A DNA stretch of 64,000 nt from Castellaniella sp049651205 (GTDB lineage: Bacteria > Pseudomonadota > Gammaproteobacteria > Burkholderiales > Burkholderiaceae_B), in assembly GCF_049651205.1 (NCBI RefSeq), contig NZ_JBASBR010000011.1:1-64000 (forward strand), read 5' to 3'. The translations under genes and the position numbers were made by a program. The first letter of the stretch is position 1; every line of letters begins with the position of its first letter. Shown here piece by piece: positions 15,266-24,519 of the stretch. The notes under the pieces are model-generated. The model was not told where the DNA came from. It saw only the letters and a list, made by a program, of their open reading frames with translations, and did not search any database.

Positions 15266-18145
15266 ATGTCCACGGAACAAGAATTCCAGTCTAACTCCTA
15301 TCTTTTTGGCGCTAATGCGCCTTATGTCGAAGCACTCTACGAGTCCTATCTCGATAATCCGGGATCCATCCCGGATCAGTGGCGCAGCTACTTTGACCAA
15401 CTGCAACACCAGCCGGCGGCCGATGGCCGCGAAGCCACCCGCGACCAAGCTCATGCACCCATTGTGGCGTCGTTTGCCCAGCGCGCGCGCGAAAACTCCT
15501 TTCAGATTCGTCCTGCACAGGCATCCGATCAAGCCCTGGCTGTTGCCGGCAAGCAGGTTTATGTCCAGTCCATTATTGCGGCGTATCGCTCGTTAGGCGC
15601 ACGCATCGCCCAGCTTGATCCGCTGAAACGCCGCGACCGTCCTGATATTCCCGAGCTCGATCCAGGCTTTTACGGTCTTACCGAAGCCGACCTCGATCAA
15701 ATCTACTCGGCTACCAATACGTATTTCACCAAAGCCGACACGATGACCATGCGGGACATCCTGAAAGCACTGCAGGATACGTACTGTCGCAATATCGGTG
15801 TCGAGTTCATGCATATTTCTGATCCGGCCGTCAAACGCTGGATTCAAGAGCGCCTCGAATCCACCCTGGGTGTGCCCGAATACACCGTCGAACAAAAACG
15901 CAATATTCTGCGTCAAGTTACCGAAGCCGAAGGCCTCGAGCGTTTCCTGCACACCAAGTATGTGGGTCAAAAACGCTTCTCCCTCGAAGGCGGCGAAAGC
16001 TTCATCGCTGCCATGGACGAAGTCGTCAACCATGCCGGTGATAACGGCGTGCAAGAGATTGTCGTGGGCATGGCCCACCGCGGCCGCCTCAACCTGCTGG
16101 TCAACATCATGGGCAAGATGCCCGGCGACCTCTTCGCAGAGTTCGAAGGCAAGCACGTCCAGGCGCTTAGCGACGGCGACGTCAAATATCACAACGGTTT
16201 TTCCAGCGACCTCTCCACCCGGGGCGGCCCACTGCATTTGTCGTTGGCCTTCAACCCCTCCCACCTCGAGATCGTCAATCCGGTGGTAGAGGGCAGTGTG
16301 CGTGCCCGGCAAGATCGCCGCAGCGACGAGAAAGGCGATCAGGTCTTGCCAGTGCTGGTGCACGGCGATGCTGCGTTTGCAGGCCAGGGGGTAGTGATGG
16401 AAACCCTCAATCTGGCACAAACCCGCGGCTTCGGCACCGGCGGCACCTTGCACATCGTCATCAATAACCAGATTGGCTTTACCACCTCTGATCCTCGCGA
16501 CACACGTTCTACCCTGTATTGCACCGACGTGGTCAAGATGATCGAAGCCCCGGTGTTTCACGTCAATGGCGACGATCCCGAAGCTGTGGTGTTTGCCACG
16601 CAGATGGCATTGGATTACCGCCAAGAGTTTGGCCACGATGTCGTGGTCGACATCGTCTGTTTTCGCAAGCTGGGCCATAACGAGCAAGACACCCCGTCTC
16701 TTACTCAGCCGTTGATGTACAAAAGCATCGGCAAGCACCCCGGCACGCGCAAGCTGTACGCGGATCGCCTGGTGGCCCAGGGTACGCTGGCCGACGGTGA
16801 ACCCGACCAAATGGTCAAGGATTACCGCCAGTTGATGGAAGACGGTCAGCGCACCGTCGAGCCCGTGCTCACCGACTACAAAAACAAATACGCCACCGAT
16901 TGGTCGCCGTTTCTGGGGGCCAAGTGGACAGACCACGCCGATACTGGTGTGCCACTCACCGAGCTTACCCGCATCGGCGAAAAGCTCACCCAGGTGCCGA
17001 CCGATTTCACCGTGCATCCACTGGTCAACAAGTTGCTCAACGATCGTCTGGCCATGGCGCGCGGCGAGCACCCCATCGATTGGGGTATGGGCGAACACCT
17101 GGCATTTGCCACACTAGTAGCCAATGGCTATGCCATCCGTATCACGGGCCAGGATTCGGGTCGGGGTACCTTCTCTCATCGGCACGCGGTTTTGCATGAT
17201 CAAAAACGTGAGCGCTGGGATGCTGGCAGCTACATCCCGCTGCAAAACGTGTCCGACAATCAGGCCTCGTTTACCGTAATTGATTCAGTCTTGTCCGAAG
17301 CCGCTGTGCTGGGTTTCGAATACGGCTATGCCACGGCCGAGCCCAACATCCTCACGATCTGGGAAGCCCAGTTTGGCGATTTCGCCAACGGTGCACAGGT
17401 CGTGATCGATCAGTTCATCGCCTCGGGTGAAGCCAAGTGGGGCCGCGCCTGCGGGCTTACACTGATGTTGCCGCATGGCTACGAAGGCCAAGGCCCCGAG
17501 CACTCCTCGGCCCGGGTCGAGCGCTTCTTGCAGCTGTGTGCCGATAACAATATGCAGGTGGTTCAGCCCACTAGCGGTGCGCAGATCTTCCACGTGCTGC
17601 GTCGGCAGATGATTCGCCCGTTTCGCAAGCCATTGGTCATCTTTACGCCCAAGTCGCTGCTGCGCAACAAGGCTGCCGCCTCACCCCTCGAAGACCTCGC
17701 CACAGGCACGTTCCAACCGGTCATCGGCGAAGTTAACGCCGATATCGTGCCCGCTGACGTCAAGCGCGTACTGGTGTGCTCGGGCAAGGTTTACTACGAT
17801 CTTGTCCATGCCCGCGACGAGCAAAATCGCAAGGATGTGGCCATCTTCCGTATCGAGCAGCTGTATCCCTTTGCGCACAAGGCGTTCCAGGCAGAGATCC
17901 AGAAATACGAGAACGCCAAAGAGCTGGTGTGGGTTCAAGATGAGCCGCAAAATCAGGGGCCGTGGTTCTATGTACAGCATCACCTGTACGAGAATATGAA
18001 TGATGGCCAGAAGCTGGGTTACGCCGGCCGTGCGGCCTCGGCATCGCCGGCTGTGGGCTACTTGGCCAAACACCAAGAGCAGCAGCATGCCCTGATCGAG
18101 CAGGCCTTTTCGCCCAAGCTGAAAAGCTTCTCGCTGATCAAGTAA
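15266..18145 (+). CDS. sucA: 2-oxoglutarate dehydrogenase E1 component
   Basis: This thiamine-diphosphate enzyme decarboxylates 2-oxoglutarate and transfers the succinyl group to E2. The 959-residue length is normal for the family. Visible hallmarks are the N-terminal YVEALYESYLDNPGSIPDQW, GMAHRGRLNLLVNI, VHGDAAFAGQGVVMET and the nucleotide and metal region NNQIGFTTSDP. The C-terminal transketolase half includes SGRGTFSHRHAV and LPHGYEGQGPEHSSAR. I chose ATG 15266 over an upstream GTG at 15254 because the ribosome site lies between them. It heads the sucA-odhB-lpd transcript. Confidence 0.97.
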   Translation: MSTEQEFQSNSYLFGANAPYVEALYESYLDNPGSIPDQWRSYFDQLQHQPAADGREATRDQAHAPIVASFAQRARENSFQIRPAQASDQALAVAGKQVYVQSIIAAYRSLGARIAQLDPLKRRDRPDIPELDPGFYGLTEADLDQIYSATNTYFTKADTMTMRDILKALQDTYCRNIGVEFMHISDPAVKRWIQERLESTLGVPEYTVEQKRNILRQVTEAEGLERFLHTKYVGQKRFSLEGGESFIAAMDEVVNHAGDNGVQEIVVGMAHRGRLNLLVNIMGKMPGDLFAEFEGKHVQALSDGDVKYHNGFSSDLSTRGGPLHLSLAFNPSHLEIVNPVVEGSVRARQDRRSDEKGDQVLPVLVHGDAAFAGQGVVMETLNLAQTRGFGTGGTLHIVINNQIGFTTSDPRDTRSTLYCTDVVKMIEAPVFHVNGDDPEAVVFATQMALDYRQEFGHDVVVDIVCFRKLGHNEQDTPSLTQPLMYKSIGKHPGTRKLYADRLVAQGTLADGEPDQMVKDYRQLMEDGQRTVEPVLTDYKNKYATDWSPFLGAKWTDHADTGVPLTELTRIGEKLTQVPTDFTVHPLVNKLLNDRLAMARGEHPIDWGMGEHLAFATLVANGYAIRITGQDSGRGTFSHRHAVLHDQKRERWDAGSYIPLQNVSDNQASFTVIDSVLSEAAVLGFEYGYATAEPNILTIWEAQFGDFANGAQVVIDQFIASGEAKWGRACGLTLMLPHGYEGQGPEHSSARVERFLQLCADNNMQVVQPTSGAQIFHVLRRQMIRPFRKPLVIFTPKSLLRNKAAASPLEDLATGTFQPVIGEVNADIVPADVKRVLVCSGKVYYDLVHARDEQNRKDVAIFRIEQLYPFAHKAFQAEIQKYENAKELVWVQDEPQNQGPWFYVQHHLYENMNDGQKLGYAGRAASASPAVGYLAKHQEQQHALIEQAFSPKLKSFSLIK

Positions 18146-18185
18146 ACCCACTCATTCAAAGACAGATAAACGGAAAACAATCACC

Positions 18186-19394
18186 ATGGCTATTACCGAA
18201 GTTCTCGTTCCTCAACTCTCCGAATCCATCTCCGAAGCCACCTTGCTCAACTGGAAAAAGCAGCCGGGCGAGGCCGTCGAAGTCGATGAGATTCTGATCG
18301 AGGTAGAAACCGACAAGGTCGTGCTCGAGGTGCCTGCGCCGGCAGGTGGCGTGCTTGCAGAAATCGTCAAGGGCGATGGCAGCACGGTTACGGCAGGCGA
18401 AGTCCTGGCCCGTATCGATACGGACGCCAAGGCGGCCGCTGCTGCGGCGCCTGCCAAAGCCGAAGAAGCCGCACCTGCGGCGGCCCCTGCTGCCGCCGCT
18501 GCGCCGGCTGCCGCCAAGTCTTCCTCGGTAGCGTCTCCGGCCGCTGGCAAGATCCTCTCTGAAAAAGGCGTTGATCCTGCCTCTGTGCAAGGTTCAGGCC
18601 GCGATGGCCGTGTCACCAAGGGTGACGCGATGGCTGCCTCAGCCAAGCCTGCCGCTGTTGCGCCGTCTGCGCCGGTACCCGTCAACCTGGATGGCCGCGC
18701 CGAACAGCGAGTGCCCATGAGTCGTCTGCGTGCCCGTGTGGCCGAGCGTCTCATCCAGTCGCAATCCGAAAACGCCATCCTGACGACCTTCAACGAGGTC
18801 AATATGCAGGCCATCATGGATCTGCGTAAAAAGTACAAAGAGGTCTTCGAAAAAGAGCACGGCGTGAAGCTGGGCTTCACCTCCTTCTTTGTCAAGGCCG
18901 CTGTGGCTGCGCTCAAGCGCTATCCGGTGGTCAATGCCTCGGTTGATGGCAAAGATATCGTTTATCACGGCTATTTTGATATTGGCGTGGCCGTGGGCAG
19001 CCCCCGTGGGTTGGTGGTACCTATCTTGCGCAACGCCGATCAAATGTCGCTGGCCGACATCGAAAAGCAGATTGCTGATTTTGGTCGCCGGGCTCAGGAT
19101 GGCAAGCTCACCCTCGACGAACTTACCGGTGGCACCTTCTCCATTTCCAACGGTGGGGTGTTTGGATCGATGCTGTCTACACCCATCATCAATCCGCCTC
19201 AGTCGGCCATCCTGGGTATCCATGCCACCAAAGAGCGTCCGGTGGCCGAAAACGGCCAGGTTGTGATCCGTCCAATGAACTACCTGGCGCTGTCCTACGA
19301 TCACCGCATCATTGATGGTCGCGAAGCGGTTCTGGCCCTGGTGGCCATGAAAGAAGCGCTTGAAGATCCCCAGCGTTTGCTGCTCAGCGTCTGA
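18186..19394 (+). CDS. sucB: Dihydrolipoyllysine succinyltransferase, E2 of 2-oxoglutarate dehydrogenase
   Basis: E2 transfers the succinyl group from lipoyl-lysine to CoA and forms the core of the complex. The 402-residue protein has one lipoyl domain (about residues 1-78, modified Lys in VETDKVVLE), then an Ala/Pro-rich flexible linker (about 79-120). A peripheral subunit-binding domain follows (ILSEKGVDPASVQGSGRDGR, about 122-141), then the catalytic domain ending in LSYDHRIIDGREAV with the catalytic His and Asp. It lies 40 bp after sucA. The betaproteobacterial name odhB is a synonym. Confidence 0.96.
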   Translation: MAITEVLVPQLSESISEATLLNWKKQPGEAVEVDEILIEVETDKVVLEVPAPAGGVLAEIVKGDGSTVTAGEVLARIDTDAKAAAAAAPAKAEEAAPAAAPAAAAAPAAAKSSSVASPAAGKILSEKGVDPASVQGSGRDGRVTKGDAMAASAKPAAVAPSAPVPVNLDGRAEQRVPMSRLRARVAERLIQSQSENAILTTFNEVNMQAIMDLRKKYKEVFEKEHGVKLGFTSFFVKAAVAALKRYPVVNASVDGKDIVYHGYFDIGVAVGSPRGLVVPILRNADQMSLADIEKQIADFGRRAQDGKLTLDELTGGTFSISNGGVFGSMLSTPIINPPQSAILGIHATKERPVAENGQVVIRPMNYLALSYDHRIIDGREAVLALVAMKEALEDPQRLLLSV

Positions 19395-19522
19395 TCGCTA
19401 CCCGTTGCGGCCTGTTGCCAATCCGGCAATGGGCTTGCGGCCGGCAAGTAATATCGGCATCCAGTGCTGGGCGCCCGCAGGGTCACGATTGATCCGGCGC
19501 ACAGGCTTATTGGGTGCCAACC

Positions 19523-19550
19523 GGATACCCGCTGCGGTATCCCCATTTTT
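19523..19550 (+). terminator. Weak hairpin with T-run just before lpd
   Basis: GGATACC (19523-19529) and GGTATCC (19536-19542) form a 7-bp stem with a 6-base loop, followed by cccattttt. It lies 13 bp upstream of the lpd start, within the 168-bp gap after sucB. It may reduce read-through into lpd and so set E3 level relative to E1 and E2. It is short and low-confidence. Confidence 0.35.
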
Positions 19551-19562
19551 CAAGAGATAAGC

Positions 19563-20990
19563 ATGGCAAAACAATTTGATGTGATCGTGATCGGCGCCGG
19601 CCCTGGTGGCTATATTGCGGCCATCCGTGCGGCCCAGTTGGGGTTGTCGGTGGCCTGCGTGGATGCGTGGTCTGACGCAGCGGGCAAGCCCGCGCCTGGT
19701 GGCACCTGCACCAATGTGGGCTGCATCCCCTCCAAGGCCTTGTTGCAGTCGTCCGAGCACTACGAACAGCTGAACCACCATTTCGCCGAGCATGGCATTA
19801 CCGCCAAGGGCGTCAGCCTCGATCTCGCCAAGCTGGTGGGCCGCAAAGACACAGTGGTCAAGCAAAACAACGAAGGCATCCTTTATCTGTTTAAAAAGAA
19901 CAAGGTGTCTTTCTTCCACGGTACGGGTTCTCTGGTAGCCAAAACTGATTTTGGCTGGTCTGTGAAGGTAGCGGGTAAAACCGAAGAAGACCTCGAAGGC
20001 CGTCATGTAGTGGTTGCAACAGGTTCCAACGCCCGCGAGCTTCCCGGGCTTGCCTTTGACGAAGACCGCATCCTCTCCAATGATGGCGCCTTGCGTATTC
20101 CTGATATTCCCAAAAAACTGGGCATCATCGGTGCCGGTGTGATCGGGCTGGAGATGGGCAGTGTCTGGCGCCGCCTGGGCTCCGAAGTCACCATCCTCGA
20201 AGCCATGCCCGATTTCCTCGGCGCAGTGGATCGCGATGTGGCCAAAGAAGCCCAGAAGGCACTCAGCAAGCAAGGTCTGGCCATCCAGACGGGTGTGCGT
20301 ATCGGCGAGGTCAAGACTTCAGCCAAGGGCGTCAATCTCCAATACACCGACGCAGCAGGCGCCGAGCAAAAACTGGCAGTGGATCGTCTGATCGTATCCA
20401 TCGGGCGTGTGCCCAATACCAATGGTCTGGGTGCTGATATTGTTGGCCTCAAGCTCGACGATCGTGGTTTTGTCGTGGTCGACGAGCACTGCCGCAGCAA
20501 CCTCAGCAACGTCTGGGCGGTGGGCGATGTGGTACGTGGGCCGATGCTGGCACATAAAGCCGAAGAAGAAGGCGTGGCGGTTGCCGAGCGCATTGCCGGT
20601 CAACATGGGCACGTCAATTTCGATACCATCCCCTGGGTTATTTACACCTCGCCCGAGGTTGCCTGGGTGGGCAAGACAGAACAGGCCCTGAAAGCCGACG
20701 GGCGCGAGTACAAGTCGGGCTCTTTCCCGTTCATGGCCAATGGCCGGGCACGTGCTCTGGGCGACACCACCGGGTTCGTCAAGATTCTGGCCGATGCCAA
20801 GACAGACGAAGTACTGGGTGTGCATATTGTGGGGCCCATGGCCTCCGAGCTGATCTCCGAAGCGGTCACCATCATGGAGTTCCGTGGTGCAGCCGAAGAC
20901 ATCGCCCGAATCTGCCACGCGCATCCCACCTTGTCCGAAGCCGTGAAAGAAGCCGCATTGGCGGTAGACAAGCGTACGCTTAATCTGTAA
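19563..20990 (+). CDS. lpdA: Dihydrolipoyl dehydrogenase, E3 of 2-oxoglutarate dehydrogenase
   Basis: E3 reoxidises the dihydrolipoyl group of E2 with NAD+. The 475-residue flavoprotein has the FAD motif VIGAGPGGYIAAIRAAQLG near the N-terminus, the redox-active disulfide in GGTCTNVGCIPSKALL, and the NAD motif IIGAGVIGLEMGSVW. The C-terminal active-site His-Glu lies in CHAHPTLSEAVKEAAL. It lacks the N-terminal lipoyl domain seen in some betaproteobacterial E3 proteins. I chose the ATG at 19563 because the protein there begins MAKQFDVIVIGAGPGG; upstream in-frame codons are non-homologous. The ribosome site is weak (AAGAGAT). Confidence 0.95.
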   Translation: MAKQFDVIVIGAGPGGYIAAIRAAQLGLSVACVDAWSDAAGKPAPGGTCTNVGCIPSKALLQSSEHYEQLNHHFAEHGITAKGVSLDLAKLVGRKDTVVKQNNEGILYLFKKNKVSFFHGTGSLVAKTDFGWSVKVAGKTEEDLEGRHVVVATGSNARELPGLAFDEDRILSNDGALRIPDIPKKLGIIGAGVIGLEMGSVWRRLGSEVTILEAMPDFLGAVDRDVAKEAQKALSKQGLAIQTGVRIGEVKTSAKGVNLQYTDAAGAEQKLAVDRLIVSIGRVPNTNGLGADIVGLKLDDRGFVVVDEHCRSNLSNVWAVGDVVRGPMLAHKAEEEGVAVAERIAGQHGHVNFDTIPWVIYTSPEVAWVGKTEQALKADGREYKSGSFPFMANGRARALGDTTGFVKILADAKTDEVLGVHIVGPMASELISEAVTIMEFRGAAEDIARICHAHPTLSEAVKEAALAVDKRTLNL

Positions 20991-20998
20991 GTTGCCCG

Positions 20999-22090
20999 AT
21001 GGATGTCAGCGCGTATTACGCGCAGGCCCTGCACGAAAGGGGCTTCGTCGCTGACGAAGCCCAGCGTGCAGCGGTACAGCGCTTGCAGCAATATTATGAC
21101 GACTGGATCGAGTTCAAGCATCAACGTTCCAGCCGGATCAAAAAGCTGTTTTTACACCCCGCCGTGCCGCGCGGCGTGTACCTGTGGGGCGGGGTAGGCC
21201 GGGGCAAAAGCTTTTTGATGGACGCCTTTTACCTGACAGTGCCTGTCAAGCGTAAGGTGCGTCTGCATTTTCACGAGTTCATGCGTGGTGTGCACCGCGA
21301 AATCCAGGCAGTCAGTGGCGAACAAGATCCCCTGGATCACGTGGCCCGCAATATCGCCAAGCGCTATCGCTTGATCTGTTTCGACGAGTTTCATGTGTCG
21401 GATGTGGCGGATGCCATGATCCTGTACCGGCTGCTGTTGCGGCTGTTCGAGTACGGGACGTCATTTGTCATGACCTCCAACTACGAGCCTTCCACCCTGT
21501 ATCCCGATGGCTTGCACCGGGATCGCATTTTGCCGGCCATTGCACTGATTCAGCAGCAAATGGATGTGCTGAATGTAGACGCGGGTGTCGATTACCGCCG
21601 TCGGACGCTGGCTGAGCTGCGCACCTATATCACGCCAATCGTTGCCGGCACACACGACGAACTGCGCTCGGCCTTTGATCGTCTGGCGGATACGGCCGAA
21701 CAAAAACCAGTGCTGCAGATTGAAAATCGCGAGATTCAGGCCGTGGCGCTGGCTGGCACAGTGGTATGGTTTGATTTCATGGCCTTGTGCGGCACCGCGC
21801 GTTCGCAAAACGATTACCTGGATCTGGCTGATCGCTTTCAGACGATTATTGTGTCGGATGTCCCGTGTATGGCACCCAGGCAGGCCTCCGAGGCCCGACG
21901 TTTTACCTGGTTGGTGGATGTTTTGTACGACCACAAAGTGAAGCTGATCCTGTCGGCGCAATGCCCGCCGGATGCACTGTACACAGAAGGGCCAATGTCC
22001 AACGAATTCACCCGTACGGTGTCGCGCCTGATGGAAATGCAGTCTCACGAATATCTGGCAGAAGTCCGGCGCGCGGCTGTCGTGCTGTAA
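20999..22090 (+). CDS. zapE: Cell division ATPase ZapE (AFG1/LACE1 family)
   Basis: ZapE is a P-loop ATPase that associates with the Z-ring in Escherichia coli; its mitochondrial relative AFG1 acts in protein quality control. The 363-residue protein has the Walker A GGVGRGKS at residues 64-71, the Walker B region LICFDEFHVSDVADA, and the family segment FVMTSNYEPSTLYPDGLHRDR. It starts 8 bp after the lpdA stop, so it is probably co-transcribed with the 2-oxoglutarate dehydrogenase genes, though its work is unrelated. Confidence 0.93.
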   Translation: MDVSAYYAQALHERGFVADEAQRAAVQRLQQYYDDWIEFKHQRSSRIKKLFLHPAVPRGVYLWGGVGRGKSFLMDAFYLTVPVKRKVRLHFHEFMRGVHREIQAVSGEQDPLDHVARNIAKRYRLICFDEFHVSDVADAMILYRLLLRLFEYGTSFVMTSNYEPSTLYPDGLHRDRILPAIALIQQQMDVLNVDAGVDYRRRTLAELRTYITPIVAGTHDELRSAFDRLADTAEQKPVLQIENREIQAVALAGTVVWFDFMALCGTARSQNDYLDLADRFQTIIVSDVPCMAPRQASEARRFTWLVDVLYDHKVKLILSAQCPPDALYTEGPMSNEFTRTVSRLMEMQSHEYLAEVRRAAVVL

Positions 22091-22177
22091 CGGGCCAGTG
22101 GCGCCCGCGATGCCCCGGCTTGCCGGCGTCGCGCTGCGGTACGATTGGGCATTCTTTTCTTGAAATTGATCAGGCAC

Positions 22178-23524
22178 ATGCAGAACACCTCCGCAACACC
22201 GCAGTCCGCTCACCGGGTGCTTACCGGTATTACAACGTCTGGTACGCCCCATCTGGGCAATTATGCAGGCGCCATCCGGCCTGCCATTCAGTCCAGCACC
22301 GAGCCTGATGTTGATGCCTTTTTCTTTCTTGCGGACTTTCATGCGCTGATCAAATGTGCGGATCCTGCCCGGGTGGCCCGCTCGCGCATGGAGATTGCAG
22401 CCACCTGGCTGGCGGGAGGGCTGGATACCGAGCGTGTCACGTTTTATCGACAGTCGGATGTGCCTGAAATTCCCGAACTCTGCTGGATGCTGACCTGCGT
22501 GACGGCCAAGGGCTTGATGAACCGTGCGCATGCCTACAAGGCCTCGGTGGATGCCAATCAGCTCAAAGGCGAAGACCCCGACGACGGGGTGACGATGGGA
22601 TTGTTTTCCTATCCAGTGTTGATGGCGGCCGACATCCTGATGTTCAATGCCCATCGGGTGCCGGTAGGGCGAGACCAGATCCAGCACCTGGAAATGACGC
22701 GGGATATTGCCCAGCGCTTCAATCATCTGTACGGCGGTGGCCAGGATCTGTTTGTTTTGCCCGAAGTGCAGATTGATGAAGAGGTGGCTACCTTGCCGGG
22801 CCTGGATGGCCGCAAGATGTCCAAAAGCTATAACAATACGATCCCGCTTTTTGAGGGCGGAGCCAAGGCCCTTAAATCGGCCATTGCTCAGATCGTCACC
22901 GACTCCCGCCTGCCGGGCGAGCCCAAGGATGCCGACGCCTCTCACCTGTTTACCCTGTATCGGGCATTTGCCAGTGCAGCCCAGACGACGTCTTTCAAGA
23001 CGGCACTTGAGGGCGGTTTGGGTTGGGGCGAAGCCAAGCAGGCGCTTTACGAGCAAATCGAGGCGCAAATCGGCCCGATGCGTGAACCCTATGCAGAGTT
23101 GATGGCGCATCCCGAGTGCATCGAAGATATCTTGCAGGCGGGTGCGCGAAAGGCCCGCGAAATTGCGGTGCCGTTCATGGATCGCTTGCGTGAGGCTGTA
23201 GGCTTGCGACAAGCCGCACCTGTGGCGGGTAAAAAGGCCAGCGGCGTCAAGGCCGTCAAGGCCCGACTGGTGTCGTTTCGAGACGAAGACGGGCGGTTTC
23301 GCCAGCGCCTGTTTGCAGCCGATGGCACCGAGCTTCTGTTATCCGAGGCCTTCGACGACCCCAAGTTGCTCAATCAGGTCAGCCGGGCGTTGGCTGGGGC
23401 AGATTTACCCATGTTTCCTGTGGATGCCCAGGGGTATGTTGTGCTGGGATCCGGTGAGCATTGCTGGGCGCGGGTTCCCGCAGATCAGCTAGCTGATATC
23501 CAGGCCGCCTTGCGCCAAATCTGA
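22178..23524 (+). CDS. trpS: Tryptophanyl-tRNA synthetase
   Basis: It charges tRNA-Trp with tryptophan. The class I signatures are present: SGTPHLGNYAG (HIGH-type, residues 21-31) and GRKMSKSYNN (KMSKS). At 448 residues it is about 110 longer than the Escherichia coli enzyme. The extra C-terminal part (from about residue 340) is a basic linker plus a small domain, as is usual in Burkholderiales. I chose ATG 22178 because upstream codons are not family-like. Its last 36 bp overlap the end of the convergent LysR gene. Confidence 0.95.
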   Translation: MQNTSATPQSAHRVLTGITTSGTPHLGNYAGAIRPAIQSSTEPDVDAFFFLADFHALIKCADPARVARSRMEIAATWLAGGLDTERVTFYRQSDVPEIPELCWMLTCVTAKGLMNRAHAYKASVDANQLKGEDPDDGVTMGLFSYPVLMAADILMFNAHRVPVGRDQIQHLEMTRDIAQRFNHLYGGGQDLFVLPEVQIDEEVATLPGLDGRKMSKSYNNTIPLFEGGAKALKSAIAQIVTDSRLPGEPKDADASHLFTLYRAFASAAQTTSFKTALEGGLGWGEAKQALYEQIEAQIGPMREPYAELMAHPECIEDILQAGARKAREIAVPFMDRLREAVGLRQAAPVAGKKASGVKAVKARLVSFRDEDGRFRQRLFAADGTELLLSEAFDDPKLLNQVSRALAGADLPMFPVDAQGYVVLGSGEHCWARVPADQLADIQAALRQI

Positions 23525-24394
23525 AGCTTGACGGATCAGCCACTCGCGAAACTGCACTAAAGCGGGCAAGTCGGTTTTGCTTTCGGGCACGATCAGATGA
23601 AACGCCCGCTTGCCTGGGCCCGAGTGTGTGTTCAGGATGTGCAAGTTGCCGCTAGCGAGCTCTTGCTGGATCAGAAATGGCGGGATCAGCGCAACACCCA
23701 GACCATCGGTTGCCGCCTGTGACAACATCGAAAACAGTTCCAGACGCATCCCCGCCATGGCTGTAGGCACATGGGTGCCTGCTGAAGCAAACCAGTCGCG
23801 CCAGGCTGTGGGGCGGGTGCTTTGCTGCAGTAATGGTAGGGTGGAGATGGTTGCGACGTCGAGGGGGCCATTGGCCAGTGTCGGGCTGCATACAGGCAGC
23901 GGGTTTTCATGCATCAGGAAATACGCCTGCGTGCCCGGCCAGGCGGGGTCGCCCGAGTAAATAGCGGCGTCGAAGTCGGTTTCGTCAAACAAAAATGGGC
24001 GTGTGCGGGTAACCATGTTTACCTGCAGGCTGGTTGCAATGTCGTGGCTTTGGGCCAGGCGGGGCAGTAACCACCGTGTGGCAAAGGTAGGCACTGTGGC
24101 CAGTTCGACCACACCGCCAGTTTGGTGTGCCATGATGGCCAGGGTATCGCGCTCGATCGCGTCCAGCCTGCGCCGGATTACTCGGGCATAGCGCGCGCCC
24201 GCGTCTGTTAGGCGTACGCCGCGCCGGATCCGGTAGAACAGGGGCACCCCCACAAAGCTTTCCAGTGAGGCAATCTGGCGACAAATCGCACCCTGGGTGA
24301 GGGAGAGCTCTTGAGCCGCGTGCGTAAAGCTTTGATGCCGGGCGGCAGCCTCGAATGCTTGCAATGTACTGGTGTTAGGTAGGCGCTTACGCAT
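23489..24394 (-). CDS. LysR-family regulator, probably of glutarate catabolism (GcdR-like)
   Basis: The 301-residue protein has the LysR layout: an N-terminal helix-turn-helix (about residues 8-67; HQSFTHAAQELSLTQGAICR) and a C-terminal substrate-binding fold with the GcvA-like segment VPTFATRWLLPRL. It is divergent from glutaryl-CoA dehydrogenase. In Pseudomonas a LysR protein, GcdR, sits beside gcdHG and activates it in response to glutarate. By synteny this is the probable role here. A dyad between the two genes (24411-24443) is the likely binding site. Confidence 0.85.
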   Translation of the reverse strand: MRKRLPNTSTLQAFEAAARHQSFTHAAQELSLTQGAICRQIASLESFVGVPLFYRIRRGVRLTDAGARYARVIRRRLDAIERDTLAIMAHQTGGVVELATVPTFATRWLLPRLAQSHDIATSLQVNMVTRTRPFLFDETDFDAAIYSGDPAWPGTQAYFLMHENPLPVCSPTLANGPLDVATISTLPLLQQSTRPTAWRDWFASAGTHVPTAMAGMRLELFSMLSQAATDGLGVALIPPFLIQQELASGNLHILNTHSGPGKRAFHLIVPESKTDLPALVQFREWLIRQASDLAQGGLDIS

Positions 24395-24410
24395 CGAGAT
24401 CCAAAAATCA

Positions 24411-24443
24411 GACTAAGAAGTGAATTTAACTCACAGATTAGTC
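24411..24443. promoter_or_regulatory. Nested dyad operator between the LysR gene and gcdH
   Basis: GACTAA (24411-24416) pairs with TTAGTC (24438-24443), and GTGA (24420-24423) pairs with TCAC (24431-24434). Both inverted repeats share the same centre at 24427, giving a compound dyad. It lies 17-49 bp upstream of the LysR start and 77-109 bp upstream of gcdH, the usual place for a LysR regulatory site. Confidence 0.55.
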
Positions 24444-24519
24444 AAATTATATGGCTTGATTCGTAATAGGCATGTCGGTAGGATGCAAAATCATCACTTG
24501 ATCTTTCAGGAGCTCTCGC

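Noticed and set aside
15593..17098. Minus-strand open frame of about 500 codons opposite sucA
   Set aside because: Antisense shadow of a GC-rich gene; no recognisable protein.
21461..23212. Minus-strand open frame of about 583 codons opposite zapE and trpS
   Set aside because: It mirrors two clearly recognised genes and shows no domain or ribosome site.
23489..23524. Possible mis-assembly at the 36-bp overlap of trpS and the LysR gene
   Set aside because: Both proteins have normal-looking C-termini, so a simple convergent overlap explains it.
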